A stretch of DNA of 28,168 bases from Phoronis australis (lineage: Eukaryota > Phoronida > Phoronidae), in NCBI GenBank assembly GCA_002633005.1, contig NMRA01000622.1, positions 145,593 through 173,760 of the forward strand, given 5' to 3'. Positions 1 through 10,095 of the stretch are shown here, piece after piece. The notes beneath the pieces are model-generated. The model saw only the letters and a list, made by a program, of their open reading frames with translations. It had not been told where the DNA came from and did no database searches. Every line of letters begins with the position of its first letter. Positions within the stretch are counted from its first letter, which is position 1. A program made the position numbers and the translations under genes.

Positions 1-377
1 GTACTAACAGTACAGGTCTTCATTCTTAAACAGCTTGAGGCTGTTGCGATCATCTGATATTCAAGTTTTTACGCCCCGTGGGTGCTCCTTATGCTCTTCA
101 ATGTTTGGTAGTTGTCTAAACCCCTGTATACACACCACACTCTTTCGTATGCTAAAAAGGTGTGTGTAAGCAGATGTTCCAACGAAAATTTTTGCTGGTG
201 GCGTGACTCATACCCATATGTGCACAAATATGGTTTCACGAAACTTATGAGCCAAAAATCGAGAAGGGTTTTTAATTATCTTAAGAAAAACTCCAGGGAC
301 ATGTCAAGTGCCAGAAAAGTACCAGGATGCATGGAAATTTCACTGTTTGGCTACAAAAACAAAAAGTTGTCTTACTC

Positions 378-499
378 GGGAGGGGGGGTTTACCCTCTCT
401 CGACCTCCACCCCCCCCCGCTCGGCGCCACGCGCCTCGGATTCGACCTTTGCGGGAATCCTAAACCCCCCCCTTACTGAAAACGTAGATCCGCCACTGA
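378..499 (-). repeat. GGCGGATC-family repeat (hAT-like MITE fragment), reverse orientation
   Basis: Read on the minus strand, the stretch starts with ctcagtggcggatctacg and continues into long G runs. The same CAGTGGCGGATC start is seen at 6874 and, with small changes, near 1625 and 27527. Start sequence and G-rich interior are shared, so this is a dispersed family in the genome. Assignment to hAT rests only on the CAG[T/G]G-type ends. Confidence 0.5.
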
Positions 500-590
500 G
501 TGCTCTGCAGGAAATGGTTTGAACATGACAATCATTCCTCAATTGCCGATGCCAGTCAGATCCATACAACCATGAAGAACAATCCAAGCT

Positions 591-630
591 ATCATCGTCA
601 TCTTCATCATCACCATTATCATCATCATCG
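591..630 (+). repeat. ATC/TCA trinucleotide microsatellite
   Basis: Imperfect run of atc/tca triplets (tcatcgtcatcttcatcatc and onward). It creates an artificial acidic tract in the minus-strand reading frame. Confidence 0.7.
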
Positions 631-945
631 AAACCGTACAATGTTTTTGATTTGCGGGCAGAGACTGCATGCTTTCTTGTATTGTTTTTAAAACAGTTTA
701 AAAACATCATTACTGTGCATAAACGGAGGTGGTGGAGGGGGGGGGGGTGAAGGAAAAGTGAAATGTGGGCCCACGAATTTAACCCCGTCGACTGCAACTC
801 ATAGACTACATAGCGAATCAAGATACAATGTATTGTTCTGTTCGCGTCATGAGACACGTGGTCGAGCTTCCGAGCTGTACACCTCATTTTTGACTTCTCA
901 TTACAACTCATTTACAAATCACTAACACGCCTTTTTACATTCCAG

Positions 946-1055
946 AGACGATAGACCATGTTTTAAAAGAGGACGACACAAATCAGGATGGTTATATTTC
1001 TTATGTGGAATTTCTAATCGCAAGGAAACGAGATGCGGTCAGGAACAAGATGTGA
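946..1055 (+). CDS. Last coding exon of an EF-hand protein, MCFD2-like (partial)
   Basis: A pyrimidine-rich acceptor (ctttttacattccag) precedes an open frame of 35 codons ending in TGA at 1053-1055. The translation has one complete EF-hand calcium loop, D-x-N-x-D-G-Y-I-S-Y-x-E, preceded by TIDHVLKED and followed by a short basic tail (ARKRDAVRNKM). The arrangement 'VLKxDDxNxDGYIxYxEF' close to the C-terminus matches MCFD2, the small two-EF-hand partner of LMAN1 in ER-to-Golgi cargo export. That assignment rests on one exon; another small EF-hand protein is possible. Upstream exons lie outside the window, because 1-945 looks intronic. An AATAAA signal follows 105 bp after the stop. Confidence 0.7.
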
Positions 1056-1159
1056 AAACTAATTCCAAGATGGCGATCATAAGACGATATTATGGTTGCT
1101 TTGTTTTCAAAACGACCTTTTGGCGGATTCGTTATTTATAAAATCACGATTAAGTTTGA

Positions 1160-1165
1160 AATAAA
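1160..1165 (+). promoter_or_regulatory. Poly(A) signal AATAAA of the EF-hand gene
   Basis: Canonical AATAAA lies about 105 bp after the stop codon of the EF-hand exon on the same strand, so it would give a short 3' UTR. Confidence 0.5.
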
Positions 1166-1623
1166 ACACAAAATGATCATGGCGGTATCATTTCCATAAC
1201 GGACGTGGTCAAATTCGACCTCGCAAATTGCAACCTGGAGGACCTGAGAAGTGTCGGATACTTGTAAGTACAAATTTGATGCACGAACAGGTCGCCAACA
1301 GCCCCGGTAACTACAAAAGTTACTTTTATCTACAATTACTTTTACCAATGAAATCATTTGTCACATTAGATATGGGCAAAGACGCACACAAAGTGAACAT
1401 CGAAATCGACACAAATCCACCACATGTATGTTGAATTCCCGCACAACCTGTGCAGCTTAACAATTACCAGTAAAACAAAGTAAATCAAGGCGTTCATGTT
1501 CATCTTGAGTGATCTTGTGATTCCACGAGGTTTTCGCGTCTGCGCTGGAAGCAAACGCCTGGCAGATACCTTCAATTCCTAAAATGTAACATATGTGTCA
1601 AATTTCATGATGTTAACGTTTAC

Positions 1624-1758
1624 AGGGGCGGATCCAGGATTTTGAGTTGGGGGGGCATGGTAGAGTTTTAGCCAAGATTTTGCCCGTCAGCCATTTGCAC
1701 CCCCGAACAGCCAAATGGAATGTAGGAGAATTTTAGGGGGGCCACGGCCCCGCCACAG
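1624..1758 (+). repeat. GGCGGATCCAGGAT dispersed repeat, copy 2
   Basis: Begins with aggggcggatccaggatttt and contains the internal landmarks 'ttttgcccgtcagccatttgca', 'gccaaatgg' and 'gaattttaggggg'. The same landmarks occur in the same order at 27527-27668, so these are two copies of one family. No coding capacity; likely a non-autonomous DNA transposon. Confidence 0.6.
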
Positions 1759-2190
1759 GTTTATCAAGCGGTTCCGTAGATTGAGAAGCGAACAAATAGA
1801 GGTGCATGTAATAGAGCAGTGAAGTCGACAGGTGCTGGCACATTCCCGTCATATACACGGTTACAGGTGTCAAGTTTCATCAAGGTCCCTTCATGGGTTC
1901 TCAACCTGTCACCCGGGCTTTAGTCGGGGAATAAGTTGTCCAATATTAAAACAACCAACAGGGGATTCTATAGTAGTTAAGTCTGTCTAAAAATCCGCTG
2001 GTATCGGTGCACCCTCGTCATATATGTCAGTTCAGTTTTAGCAAGTGCCACCGATAAGTTGTCTGGATATCAGCCGGAAACACCTTTCTTTAAAATATGT
2101 TATCGAAAACTGAAATGACCCCTGTCTCAAGTTCCAATAAAATACGTCAATTCCCTTTTTCAAGGTGTCATCGTGAAACGTTGAGAGCTA
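1759..2190. other. Intergenic, no feature seen
   Basis: AT-rich sequence with no exon-like frame, clear motif or repeat that I could support, apart from being the left flank of the inverted-repeat element that follows. Confidence 0.4.
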
Positions 2191-2345
2191 TAGTCGGTGG
2201 GCCAGATTTTGTAGGGCCTCTAGAAAATGTTTTTTGTGAGTACTTTAGGGGGGCAATTTTATTTTGGTGTTTTTTAATTCATTTATTAGAGTGTTTTCAA
2301 AATCTAAAAAGTTCCCACATATAAAGTTGCACATTTTTGAGAAAT
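2191..2345 (+). repeat. Left terminal inverted repeat of the 3.2 kb element
   Basis: Matches the reverse complement of 5210-5356 in an identical 17-base start and in two internal blocks with scattered differences and small indels between them. Confidence 0.6.
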
Positions 2346-2927
2346 TTGAGTTTGAAGTTACATAATAATCACCAAAGAGCTTAGTAAACTTATATTTGTA
2401 AAAACAACAGTTTTGGTGACTTTTTTGTAAAACAAGTAATATGGTCCCATCAGTGCCATTGTATTGAACAATATTACACTCACATTACACGTTTTACTAT
2501 TGTAAATTAATTGTAAACAGTGAAATTTAAAAAACGTAAAGAGACACCTAGTGGCAAAAATGCAAACTAAGTCTGAATGTTACTAGGAAGTTATTCTGGC
2601 ATTGTCAGGCAACAAAAATAACACAAAACACTTGAGACTGGGCAAAATTTGTGCCTCAATGACTAAAACATTGACTAATGGTGTAAAATACAGCTTGTTT
2701 GCATAATACACCAGAAATACGTTATAGTACAAAAACAATATAGTTGAATGATCTCTGTGAATGTGCACAAAGACTGTATGAAAATAATAGATTATTCTGA
2801 CAGCGTTTATCAAGCAGTATGAGACAAATACATGACAATGATCAAAGTATGTACTTTCTATGACTTAATCAACAAATAAAATTAACTTTTTAATACAAAA
2901 AAGGAAATAACGGGGTTGGAGGTCTAT

Positions 2928-3197
2928 TTAGGGTTGACTTGTCAAAGAACTATCCAATGTTATGCAGTCAGTGTTGCTGATGTTACTACAGTTGTCACAG
3001 CTGCACATTTCTGTACAGTTTGACCCAGCATTGCAGCACAAACTCAGTTTCCCAGCACACATGTTCTTTTTGCACTTGCAGCGTTCATCGTTTAGTACTG
3101 TCAATGGAGATGCGGTCATTGCCATACATATTAACTGCAAAGCTCCACCGCCAAGGAGCCAACTATGGTCGATTAGAGAGGGTACAGCACTGCACAC
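2928..3197 (-). pseudogene. Cysteine-rich C-terminal coding remnant inside the 3.2 kb element
   Basis: An open minus-strand frame reads ...ERCKCKKNMCAGKLSLCC... then NCTEMCSCDNCSN, followed by a short acidic/Ser tail and stop. The spacing CxC(x4)C...CC...C(x3)CxCxxC resembles the CxC-type cysteine clusters found at the C-termini of many lineage-expanded, transposon-associated invertebrate proteins. An acceptor-like gtgtgcag precedes it on the minus strand near 3190, so it could have been a last exon. It lies inside the inverted repeats, so it probably belonged to the element. I do not recognise a defined family, and the neighbouring fragments carry stops. Confidence 0.4.
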
Positions 3198-3394
3198 TGG
3201 TGATTAGCCCGCAGGCAATGAAGGGTCAAACACTAAGTCCTTGTTTGGAGGCGGGCACTATTTGGGCAAACGTTTGATTCAAAATATGTTATAATGGGCT
3301 GTGTTAATTAGAGTCAGCAAGTGAATTATTGAACACTAGCCTCAATTCACTTTCGTATCTCTTAGTCAGGCACAAACTACAACAGTGAGTAGCT

Positions 3395-3720
3395 TCAACA
3401 ATATTTCTTAAGATTGCCTGTCCAAATAACTTCATGCACACCAGCTTTCTGAAGAACAGCTTCAAAGTCTTGCTTTATTTTTGAAAGGCAAATGACATCT
3501 CCATGTGCTAGAAGCTTTGATTCAATGAACTCCAAACAAAACTGTAGAAAAACATCTCTGAAAACTGGGGATTCGTCACTCTCCACAATCTTTGTCTTTC
3601 TCTTTTTTACAGCATGATGATCTGTGGTACTTGGCTTCTAAGACACAAGGTCTTTATCTTTGAATTTCATTTGCATATTCAGGGCTCTGGACTGAGCTGT
3701 TGCTTGCGATACAAGTCCAA
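3395..3720 (-). pseudogene. Degenerate coding exon with an internal stop, inside the 3.2 kb element
   Basis: After a minus-strand acceptor (tttttttcag, at 3721-3730) a frame runs GLVSQATAQSRALNMQ..., is interrupted by TAG (plus-strand 3638-3640), then continues through KKRKTKIVESDESPVFRDVF and a final part ending VIWTGNLKKYC before TGA. The reading is protein-like on both sides of the stop and lies upstream of the cysteine-rich fragment on the same strand. Together they look like parts of one decayed multi-exon gene. Function unknown. Confidence 0.35.
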
Positions 3721-4587
3721 CTGAAAAAAACCCGAACTGTTAACACTAATTTAACATTCAACTATGAGTGAGTTGGCATGCAACTTTTTCAGACGGACGT
3801 ATCAGGAGCTGATCCACCACCAGCCTAACAAATTTACATGCCGTTTGATCTGTAGCCTAATAATGTTGATCGTCTAATAATTAGATCAGTAGATGCAGCT
3901 GAAAATAAATCAGCTGATATACCTGTGCAGTGATTGAAATTTAATTTTTTTAAATCAGATGCTCAAACCATAGTCAATCGATTTACACTTAAGGTAATCG
4001 ACGTTTGACGAAATGGACAGTGGCTTCCATCGTCCTCAAATTTCGACGGCGACGATGGCCACTTAGGCACTTTAATTTAATTATCATTGCAGCTGCTACC
4101 TAAGTAATTAATGTTTACAAAAAATTGAGACTACGGCAGGGGATGACGGCCACTTGGGCATGTTGTTTGCAACTATCTACTCCATTTAACCTTCTCAAAA
4201 ATTTTAGACTTAAAGTGCTTTAAAATCACACCCACAGTATAACGCCATAGGATTATCCCTTAGCGCAAGCAGTGTCGATGTGGCAACTGAATGGAGTGTT
4301 CGAAAAACAGGATTGCAGGAGTATTTGTTTAAACTGGGAACAAATGAAAACATTAACGACCTCCTCAGAGGCATCTCTCTACGCGGTACTTCTAAACTTA
4401 TAGGAACATAATTTGCCGAAAAGTATCCGGCATATGAAGTACCTATAGTATGATCATCGTCTCTACTGGGTCAGCAGTATTGTCTAAGGCCTAGGCAGTC
4501 AAGGGGCTGAACAAGTTAAAAAACAACTGGTGATAATACTGAATCACACGTGGAAAACACCAAAATGTATTTTTAAAAAACACGTAC

Positions 4588-4690
4588 CTGTTTTTGAAAG
4601 CTATACTTCTTTCTCTTTCTTGAAATGTGGCCCATAATGTACTTTTCCTGCTAACAAATGATGCACTCATGTTTCAGAATGTTCCTATCT
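4588..4690 (-). pseudogene. Possible decayed zinc-finger exon (CxxC) inside the 3.2 kb element
   Basis: On the minus strand the frame reads NILKHECIIC, a TAG (4651-4653), then QEKYIMGHISRKRKKYSFQKQ, and meets a good donor (CAG|GTACGT). The 'CIIC-Q-EK' pattern recalls N-terminal zinc-binding segments of cysteine-rich invertebrate repeat proteins. It is broken by the stop, its upstream boundary is unclear, and it may be coincidence. Confidence 0.25.
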
Positions 4691-5209
4691 TGTTCAGGTT
4701 AATTGGGTGTTTCAGATTTTGGAAGTGATTGATTTTCTTGGGAAATCTTGGATAACATCTGTATCACTTTCAGCAACTTCAGCTTTAGTACTACTGTTGG
4801 TGCCTTGAAACGTTGCTATGCCGTTCTATGTCCTTTCAATTTTCTGGTCTGACACTTGGTATTCTAGTCTATAGCACTCAGCAGTATACTGTGTAGGCTA
4901 CCAGGGCATGCAGCTGTTTTCTGCACAAACGTTTGTGACACCTCTTCTTCTTTTTGATCTACTGATCTACAGAGTTCCACAGTCAATCAGCTTTCGTCAG
5001 GAAGCTTTCCTAAGCTTCTTTAGGCTCTGACATCACAATTTTGTGCTGTTTGATAAACCTTGAATTATACAGACATCACATTCCATGGGAGCAGCCATAT
5101 TGAAGTAACTAAGCACAACAATACAATCTGGCTCTCTGATTGGTCAATTCACTAGAAAAGCGCCATCAAGTGGCAGGAATATGCATCATATTTTGTGCAA
5201 CAAAAACAC

Positions 5210-5356
5210 CTTTTTTAAAAAAAATGTGCAAGTGTAGACGTGGGAACTTTTTGGAATTTGATTTTTAGTTATATTATCTAGCCACATAGAAAAAACTAGG
5301 TTGCCCCCCCAAAGTACTCACAAGGGTGAACGCTATGAGATCTGGCCCACCGACTA
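5210..5356 (-). repeat. Right terminal inverted repeat of the 3.2 kb element
   Basis: Partner of the left end at 2191-2345; outermost 17 bases identical on the opposite strand. Confidence 0.6.
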
Positions 5357-5700
5357 CTAGGGCACATTAATGTTCCCGAAAACGACTGGTTCATAATATA
5401 TCTGTGTGACATGTTTCATCAGCACCCTTCAATCGTTTGTCGAGAAAACATACAGAAAAATTCTAGCAAGCATGATTTTGTAAATTAAAAAGGTGCCTAG
5501 GAGGTACTGAAGTAGTCGGAGTAGAAATCGCCCCATGACAGTGCAGTTCTGTCGTATCAGAGGTCGACTTGGTACATGTATAAAATTTTATTAAAACTAT
5601 TCAGGGAATACATAGTCGGAATTAAAATGTCCATTAGGTGAATCTGGGAAAATGTGTCCACCCTAAAATTAATGCCGACGCGTGCTATGATACTCTGTAA

Positions 5701-5759
5701 TGTTACATTTTACGTTATTGTTACATTTTACGTTGCTAAGCCTCTCCTAAAATGTAACA
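5701..5759. repeat. Small tandem plus inverted repeat
   Basis: Two tandem 18-base units (tgttacattttacgttat / tgttacattttacgttgc) at 5701-5736 are followed by an inverted copy taaaatgtaaca at 5748-5759. The second unit and the inverted copy can pair over 12 bases with a short loop. Confidence 0.6.
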
Positions 5760-6870
5760 AGTTGTTGTACTTTACGCTACATTTTATGTCGAACGCACAT
5801 GCGAGAAATGTACCATTGCTTCACTTTACGACACCAACGTCATATTACAAAGAGAATGACCAAAGTTAAGAATAAGTGGTATCTAACCCAGCCGGGATAC
5901 TCAAGTATTTGCAGTGGTCTCGTCTGCTCTTCAGTGAAAGGCAGATTCAACCTTTTTTGCGGAGAGTGCGAGGAACCAACAAAACTGTAATTTCATCAGT
6001 TAATACAATTTGAAAAAAAACAAACTGTTCACTAAAAGTATTTCAACGTTATATGGATTATATTGTAAACGAGTATATAACAGAAAGCAAATAATAAAAA
6101 TGTGAAATTATGTACGTTCACGTTATCGCACTCTCTCTCTAAATTTAGTAGAACTGGACCATTGGTAGCCGCTCGTGGAATTAGTTCCGTGTCAACGATA
6201 GCGCTGCGCTACTTCAGTTCACGTTCTCACGCCACTTTCTGTTTTTAATCACCAGACTTGAGCCAGAGCAGGCTTGCGTGCAGGTATATCTTATGGGAAA
6301 GTCCAATGAGCTACATACATAGAGGTGACACGACTGTATTCGCAAGCCAGACAGCGCGTGATACGCGGTCCGCTATATTGATAATGAGCGATACAAAAGC
6401 ACGGTGGCCTTATGGAAGCCGGGGAATTTTCAGAAGAAAATTTGAAATTTTCAATTTTATCGAGGTTTTAAAATATTGGTAACATAAAGCAATGTAAACA
6501 TGTGACCCACGCAACATAATATTATTCCCCAATTATTTTACAGGGAATCGCTGCCGTTATGGCCTGGGATCTCTTGCCGGTTTACGAATTACACCGCATA
6601 CTTTTTATAATTGTTTAAAAATACCTCGATGACTTTAATACACACATGAGAATTTAGTTCTTAACTCGTTTTGTTTTAGCTAAGCTTTGAACTTGCTTGT
6701 TAGTTGTTTACAAACCGGATAAGATGATCAGCTGGAAAGGAGACACTCCCATCAACCATTGCATTCCTAAAATATACATGAAGTTAATTTTTGTCAGCTT
6801 TAGCCCAAAGAGATCATATTTAATGCCTCGGGTAATTTATGAACTTCCCCTCAACCTTTGAACTGAAATT
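5760..6870. other. Intergenic, no gene recognised
   Basis: AT-rich sequence with only short frames of no recognisable character. Nothing I can support as an exon, RNA or repeat copy. Confidence 0.4.
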
Positions 6871-6873
6871 TCA

Positions 6874-7245
6874 GTGGCGGATCCAGGATGTCATAAGGGG
6901 GCGGGCCCAACATTTTTTCTCCGGGAATCGCACAAAGCACGATTGCGTGGGCGCACCCAGCCTAAAATATAGGAGGGCTCGGAAAAAAAAACAAAGAGAT
7001 GGGAAACCGATTGCGCCGGCGATCTGACTTGGACAGTTGCAATCTGGTTTGAGCCCCCTCCCCCACACACACATGCACACACAAACTAAAACTGCACACA
7101 TTGTTATATATTGTTTCAAACGTATACTAATTACCGGAGTTAGTCAATAAACTAAATATTTCCTCACGCTCTTGCTGTTTTATTTTTTCCGGTAGCCAAG
7201 GGGAGGGGGGGTGGTGACCCGGGCCCACCCCCATAAATCCGCCTA
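6874..7245 (+). mobile_element. hAT-like MITE of the GGCGGATC family, complete-looking copy
   Basis: Begins CAGTGGCGGATCCAGGATG and ends ...CCATAAATCCGCCTATG, the reverse complement of a similar terminus (9-12 bases of match). G-runs lie just inside both ends. The flanks (gaaattt / gaatttc) are similar but give no clean 8-bp duplication. About 370 bp with no coding frame. A CA-rich microsatellite (near 7064-7084) lies inside. Confidence 0.5.
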
Positions 7246-8964
7246 TGAATTTCACTGAAACACTGCTGGCCACCGAAGTACCATATGCTTGGATAGATAG
7301 TCCCTAAAACTGGCTGCAATTATCTACTTCAGGTTGTATCAACCAAGAACATGTATACGCGTTTTTTGAAAATGGAAAAAATGTCTTAGCCTGTATTCAT
7401 GTTTGCGCCGTCACAAATAAATCTGTAAGACAGTTGGTGATACCTCAGTGATACTCTGGGTGTTTATCCTAAGTGGAAAACTGATTGTGTATATTTTGAC
7501 ACTCTATTGTCTCAAAATTTAAACCATTGTATCATAGACCAAAATGCAGCTGATTGGGTGGGCTCAGAATTTTAGATAAAGTACGCACAATGTTAATGTT
7601 TATATCAATGTACCCCCTTGGATCTGCGCATCCTGCATGGGATCGCAGATTTTCCACCAATAACATTAAGAATGACAAGGGTAACAAAAAACATGTAACC
7701 TCATAAATCGTTGGTGTATGCCCTCTTCCCGTGAGAAGATATCTGTCAATGTACATAATTATCTTAAAAGTGGCTTGGCCGACAGAGAAGGTGATGGCAA
7801 AACCAACTAAAAATAAAAACAGCCTCTAATAACCAGTAACCATGGCGTGTAAAAACAACGCATTGTTCGTATGTTCTTTAAAACTTCATGTAGTCAACAC
7901 AAATATTGCCTGCTGATACTATTTTGGCACAGTTTTGCTGTTTTTCCATTAAGCTAATCTGACTGCTTGTGTAGACCATTGATTAAGGCAATATAACAGA
8001 TAGACTAACAAGCTAAGTCCATTTCCTGTTGACTTAACCATTCGAACTAGCCACGGCTGAAGAACATGCTTTGCTAATGTCCACTTCAGGGTTCAACTGG
8101 TTTAAGGTTGTTTAATTTGGCAAGTTAGTACTAAAAGCTTGACACAGCTTTCTAGGGAGTAGATGAGATGAACAATTGTTTCTGCTATTTAATTCTCCCC
8201 TGCAATTTTGTTTTATTTGAATTAGTACATTTTCAGCTCAAAACACAGTTGCACAGGGCTTCAAAGGTGCATGCGAATTAAGAAAAATGCAAATAGTTAT
8301 TTTCATCAACGAGCATCCACTCCTTTTCAAATATTTTGGCCAGGGATTCAAACAAATTCCATACTTGAAACCTCAAAAGACCAAACATTACAACATTGGT
8401 TCTGACCTGTGAGTGGGTCATTTTGAAAACCGCCGACTCACTTTGTAGACAGAAAAATTCGACCAAATTCAGCTGGCATCAGGTGACACAGGGGGGAAGA
8501 CAGCCTGAACCATTTCAGCCGACATCAAATAATGCTGAAAAAAACGTATACCGACCCGTTCTTAACTTCAAGCTGGCATAATACGAAGTTTTTATTCCAA
8601 AATTTGGACAACTTAAAACTAGCACATCGCATCAACTTCACTGAAAAAATCACAATTGGAACCAAATATGCTGTTTTTGTAGGACTGCCATAAAATTCAC
8701 TGGCCTTTGAACAAAATGAGCTTGGTAAGCTTCTGCCTTACATTACAGGTATTGAATGATGCAGTTTGGAGTTATGCACTTAAATGCTGCACAATACACG
8801 GGCATCACGACCCACTATGGTTCATCAGCAAGATGGCGGCCCACTCCGCTCATCGAAAACCACGTGATGTCAACTCTAGTTATATTTATCTCATTGAGAA
8901 AGTCACTCAGCTACGTAATAAGATTGTGAAATATGCAACAAGCACAAAATACCAAATTGCCATA
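7246..8964. other. Intergenic, no gene recognised
   Basis: Mostly AT-rich. Around 8829-8866 there is a YY1-like AAGATGGCGGC followed by a CACGTGA E-box. Taken alone these could mark a promoter, but no exon with a defensible frame follows. Confidence 0.35.
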
Positions 8965-9028
8965 GGTCGTGGGTCGATTGGGTCGTGGGTCGATGGGGTC
9001 GTGGGTCGAGGGGGTTGTGGGTCGGGGG
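8965..9028 (+). repeat. 16-bp G-rich minisatellite (4 units)
   Basis: Units at 8965, 8981, 8997 and 9013 follow the pattern ggtcgtgggtcga(t/g)(g/t)g, with the last diverged (ggttgtgggtcggggg). A further decayed unit follows. The repeated GGG tracts on the plus strand could form G-quadruplexes. Confidence 0.85.
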
Positions 9029-9065
9029 GTCGTCGGTCTAGAGGTGTGGGGGTCGTAAAATGCTC

Positions 9066-9087
9066 GGGGGGCTCAAACGAGCCCCCC
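9066..9087. repeat. Perfect 9-bp hairpin next to the minisatellite
   Basis: GGGGGGCTC, loop AAAC, GAGCCCCCC. The motif gagccccccat recurs at about 9256, so the hairpin may mark part of a repeat unit. Confidence 0.75.
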
Positions 9088-9515
9088 ATTTGGCGAATTG
9101 GGCAAAAATGTCCGCCTCAGAGAAACAAAAAGTCCGAGAAAATGAGACAAAAGTCCACTAAAAAGGCGCAGACGCACGGTTCTGGAAGTGGTACCCCGTT
9201 TTTTTAGTCCTCCCGCATTTTTGTTAGCAAAAGGTCCACTTAGTCAGAAATTCGAGCCCCCCATATTAAAGGCGTGGTGCGCGCATGCAACCACACTAAA
9301 GCGCTAGATTTGGACATTAATTTGATTGAATTGGCCGCGAAATCAGTTTCAACCATGTGGAAAAGTTTGAAACATCATTAATTTGTGTATTCATTATTTT
9401 TGTTTTAGGTAATTAACAGAGGGCAATGACCGTTTGCAACTACCGTCACTGGATCACACTGGTGCTGAACATGTATTAAACACTTCAAACTCATGCTTAA
9501 TTAATTTTAAAACCA

Positions 9516-9566
9516 ATGTGATCAACTGAAATGGACCCTAATGATGTGATCAACTGAAATGGGCCC
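9516..9566 (+). repeat. Direct repeat, 28-bp period, two copies
   Basis: atgtgatcaactgaaatgg followed by (a/g)ccct occurs at 9516 and 9544 with a single difference over about 23 bases. Confidence 0.75.
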
Positions 9567-9963
9567 TCTCAAGTTTCAAGTATAATTTGAAGCATAGTTC
9601 AGAATCCGTTAATAGGTTATTTTTATGTCAATCTCGTTTTCCTTTTTTTCTTAAAAGTAAGTTTTATTCAGACGAGGATAATAACTGTGAGCGTACTTGC
9701 ATTGTGTTCAAAATGGTCATGAAGTTTATAGGCACCTCTCAGTAAGCCTAGATCTCACCTAAACACCATTTCTGGCTTCGCAACAAAGATAACAATCATC
9801 TGGAAGCGTTTAATTTTTAGTCAATGTTATTTTGAATTGCTATTCTGTGCCGGTTTTTCAAGTTGCAGCCTATTCAGTTGGATAAACGCCACTGAAATTG
9901 AACTCTCGCAAGTAAAGACAAACGCCTGCTGCCTTTGCCGGGTGTGCTAAATGTACAATACAT

Positions 9964-9970
9964 TATAAAT
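9964..9970 (+). promoter_or_regulatory. Candidate TATA box
   Basis: TATAAAT sits 51 bp before the ATG of the candidate first exon at 10015, leaving a short 5' UTR if transcription starts about 30 bp downstream. Weak when taken alone. Confidence 0.3.
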
Positions 9971-10004
9971 CTCAGATCATATCGCAAATGCTTTCACTGA
10001 GAGC

Positions 10005-10012
10005 TGACGTCA
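10005..10012 (+). promoter_or_regulatory. Perfect CRE palindrome TGACGTCA
   Basis: Full consensus CREB/ATF site TGACGTCA two bases before the candidate ATG. It may be a regulatory site or coincidence. Confidence 0.35.
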
Positions 10013-10014
10013 AC

Positions 10015-10095
10015 ATGAATTCCAAACCCCCGACAAATCAGTTTGTCGATGAGAAGCCTCCGTTGACCGGAATCGACCGTTACAACATCGGAGAG
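10015..10095 (+). CDS. Candidate short first coding exon, unknown protein
   Basis: ATG followed by 27 codons reading MNSKPPTNQFVDEKPPLTGI and then DRYNIGE, ending at a possible donor GAG|GTATTT. The composition (Pro, Asn, Asp, Lys, no low-complexity) is protein-like, and a TATA box and CRE lie just upstream. A 12-base stretch GATCTCTGCAAG between a plausible acceptor (tgtttatag) and donor (gtagga) near 10280-10291 would continue in phase as a micro-exon. No following exon was found before the next gene, so this is a hypothesis. Family not recognised. Confidence 0.3.

Larger units (their letters stand above)
1..945 (+). other. Probable intron of the EF-hand gene, repeat-rich
   Basis: No convincing exon is seen before the acceptor at 944-945. 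The stretch holds a reverse-oriented GGCGGATC-type repeat near 378-499, an ATC/TCA-type microsatellite near 591-630 and an 11-base G run near 737-747. The long open frames here come from these simple sequences, for example an Asp-rich run read from the microsatellite. Confidence 0.5.
2191..5356 (-). mobile_element. 3.2 kb DNA-transposon-like element with diverged long inverted ends
   Basis: The left end (2191 onward) and the reverse complement of the right end (5356 backward) share the exact start TAGTCGGTGGGCCAGAT. They then share interspersed blocks: GTGAGTACTTT followed by a G run and CAA, and AAAAAGTTCCCAC followed shortly by TTGCACATTTTT. The similar zone is about 150 bp at each end. The bases flanking the ends are CTA on both sides (2188-2190 and 5357-5359), compatible with a 3-bp target duplication; TA is also possible because the ends are ambiguous. 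The interior holds minus-strand remnants of a cysteine-rich gene. The superfamily is not resolved. Divergence of the ends and in-frame stops inside mean it is an old copy. Confidence 0.6.

Noticed and set aside
112-522. 136-codon plus-strand open frame
   Set aside because: Ends in the reverse MITE copy and G/C runs; no recognisable domain, and the stretch behaves as an intron of the EF-hand gene.
390-911. 173-codon minus-strand open frame
   Set aside because: Its Asp-rich run is read from the ATC microsatellite and the rest from a G-rich repeat; no protein-like conservation and no splice support.
4240-4420. A possible plus-strand exon (SVDVATEWSVRKTGLQEYLF...)
   Set aside because: Short, no clear splice sites, and opposite to the other coding remnants in the element.
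7064-7084. CA-rich stretch as a regulatory feature
   Set aside because: Simple microsatellite inside a MITE.
8707-9207. 166-codon open frame across the minisatellite
   Set aside because: The second half is a G-rich tandem repeat read as Gly/Ser/Val; the first half has no recognisable domain.
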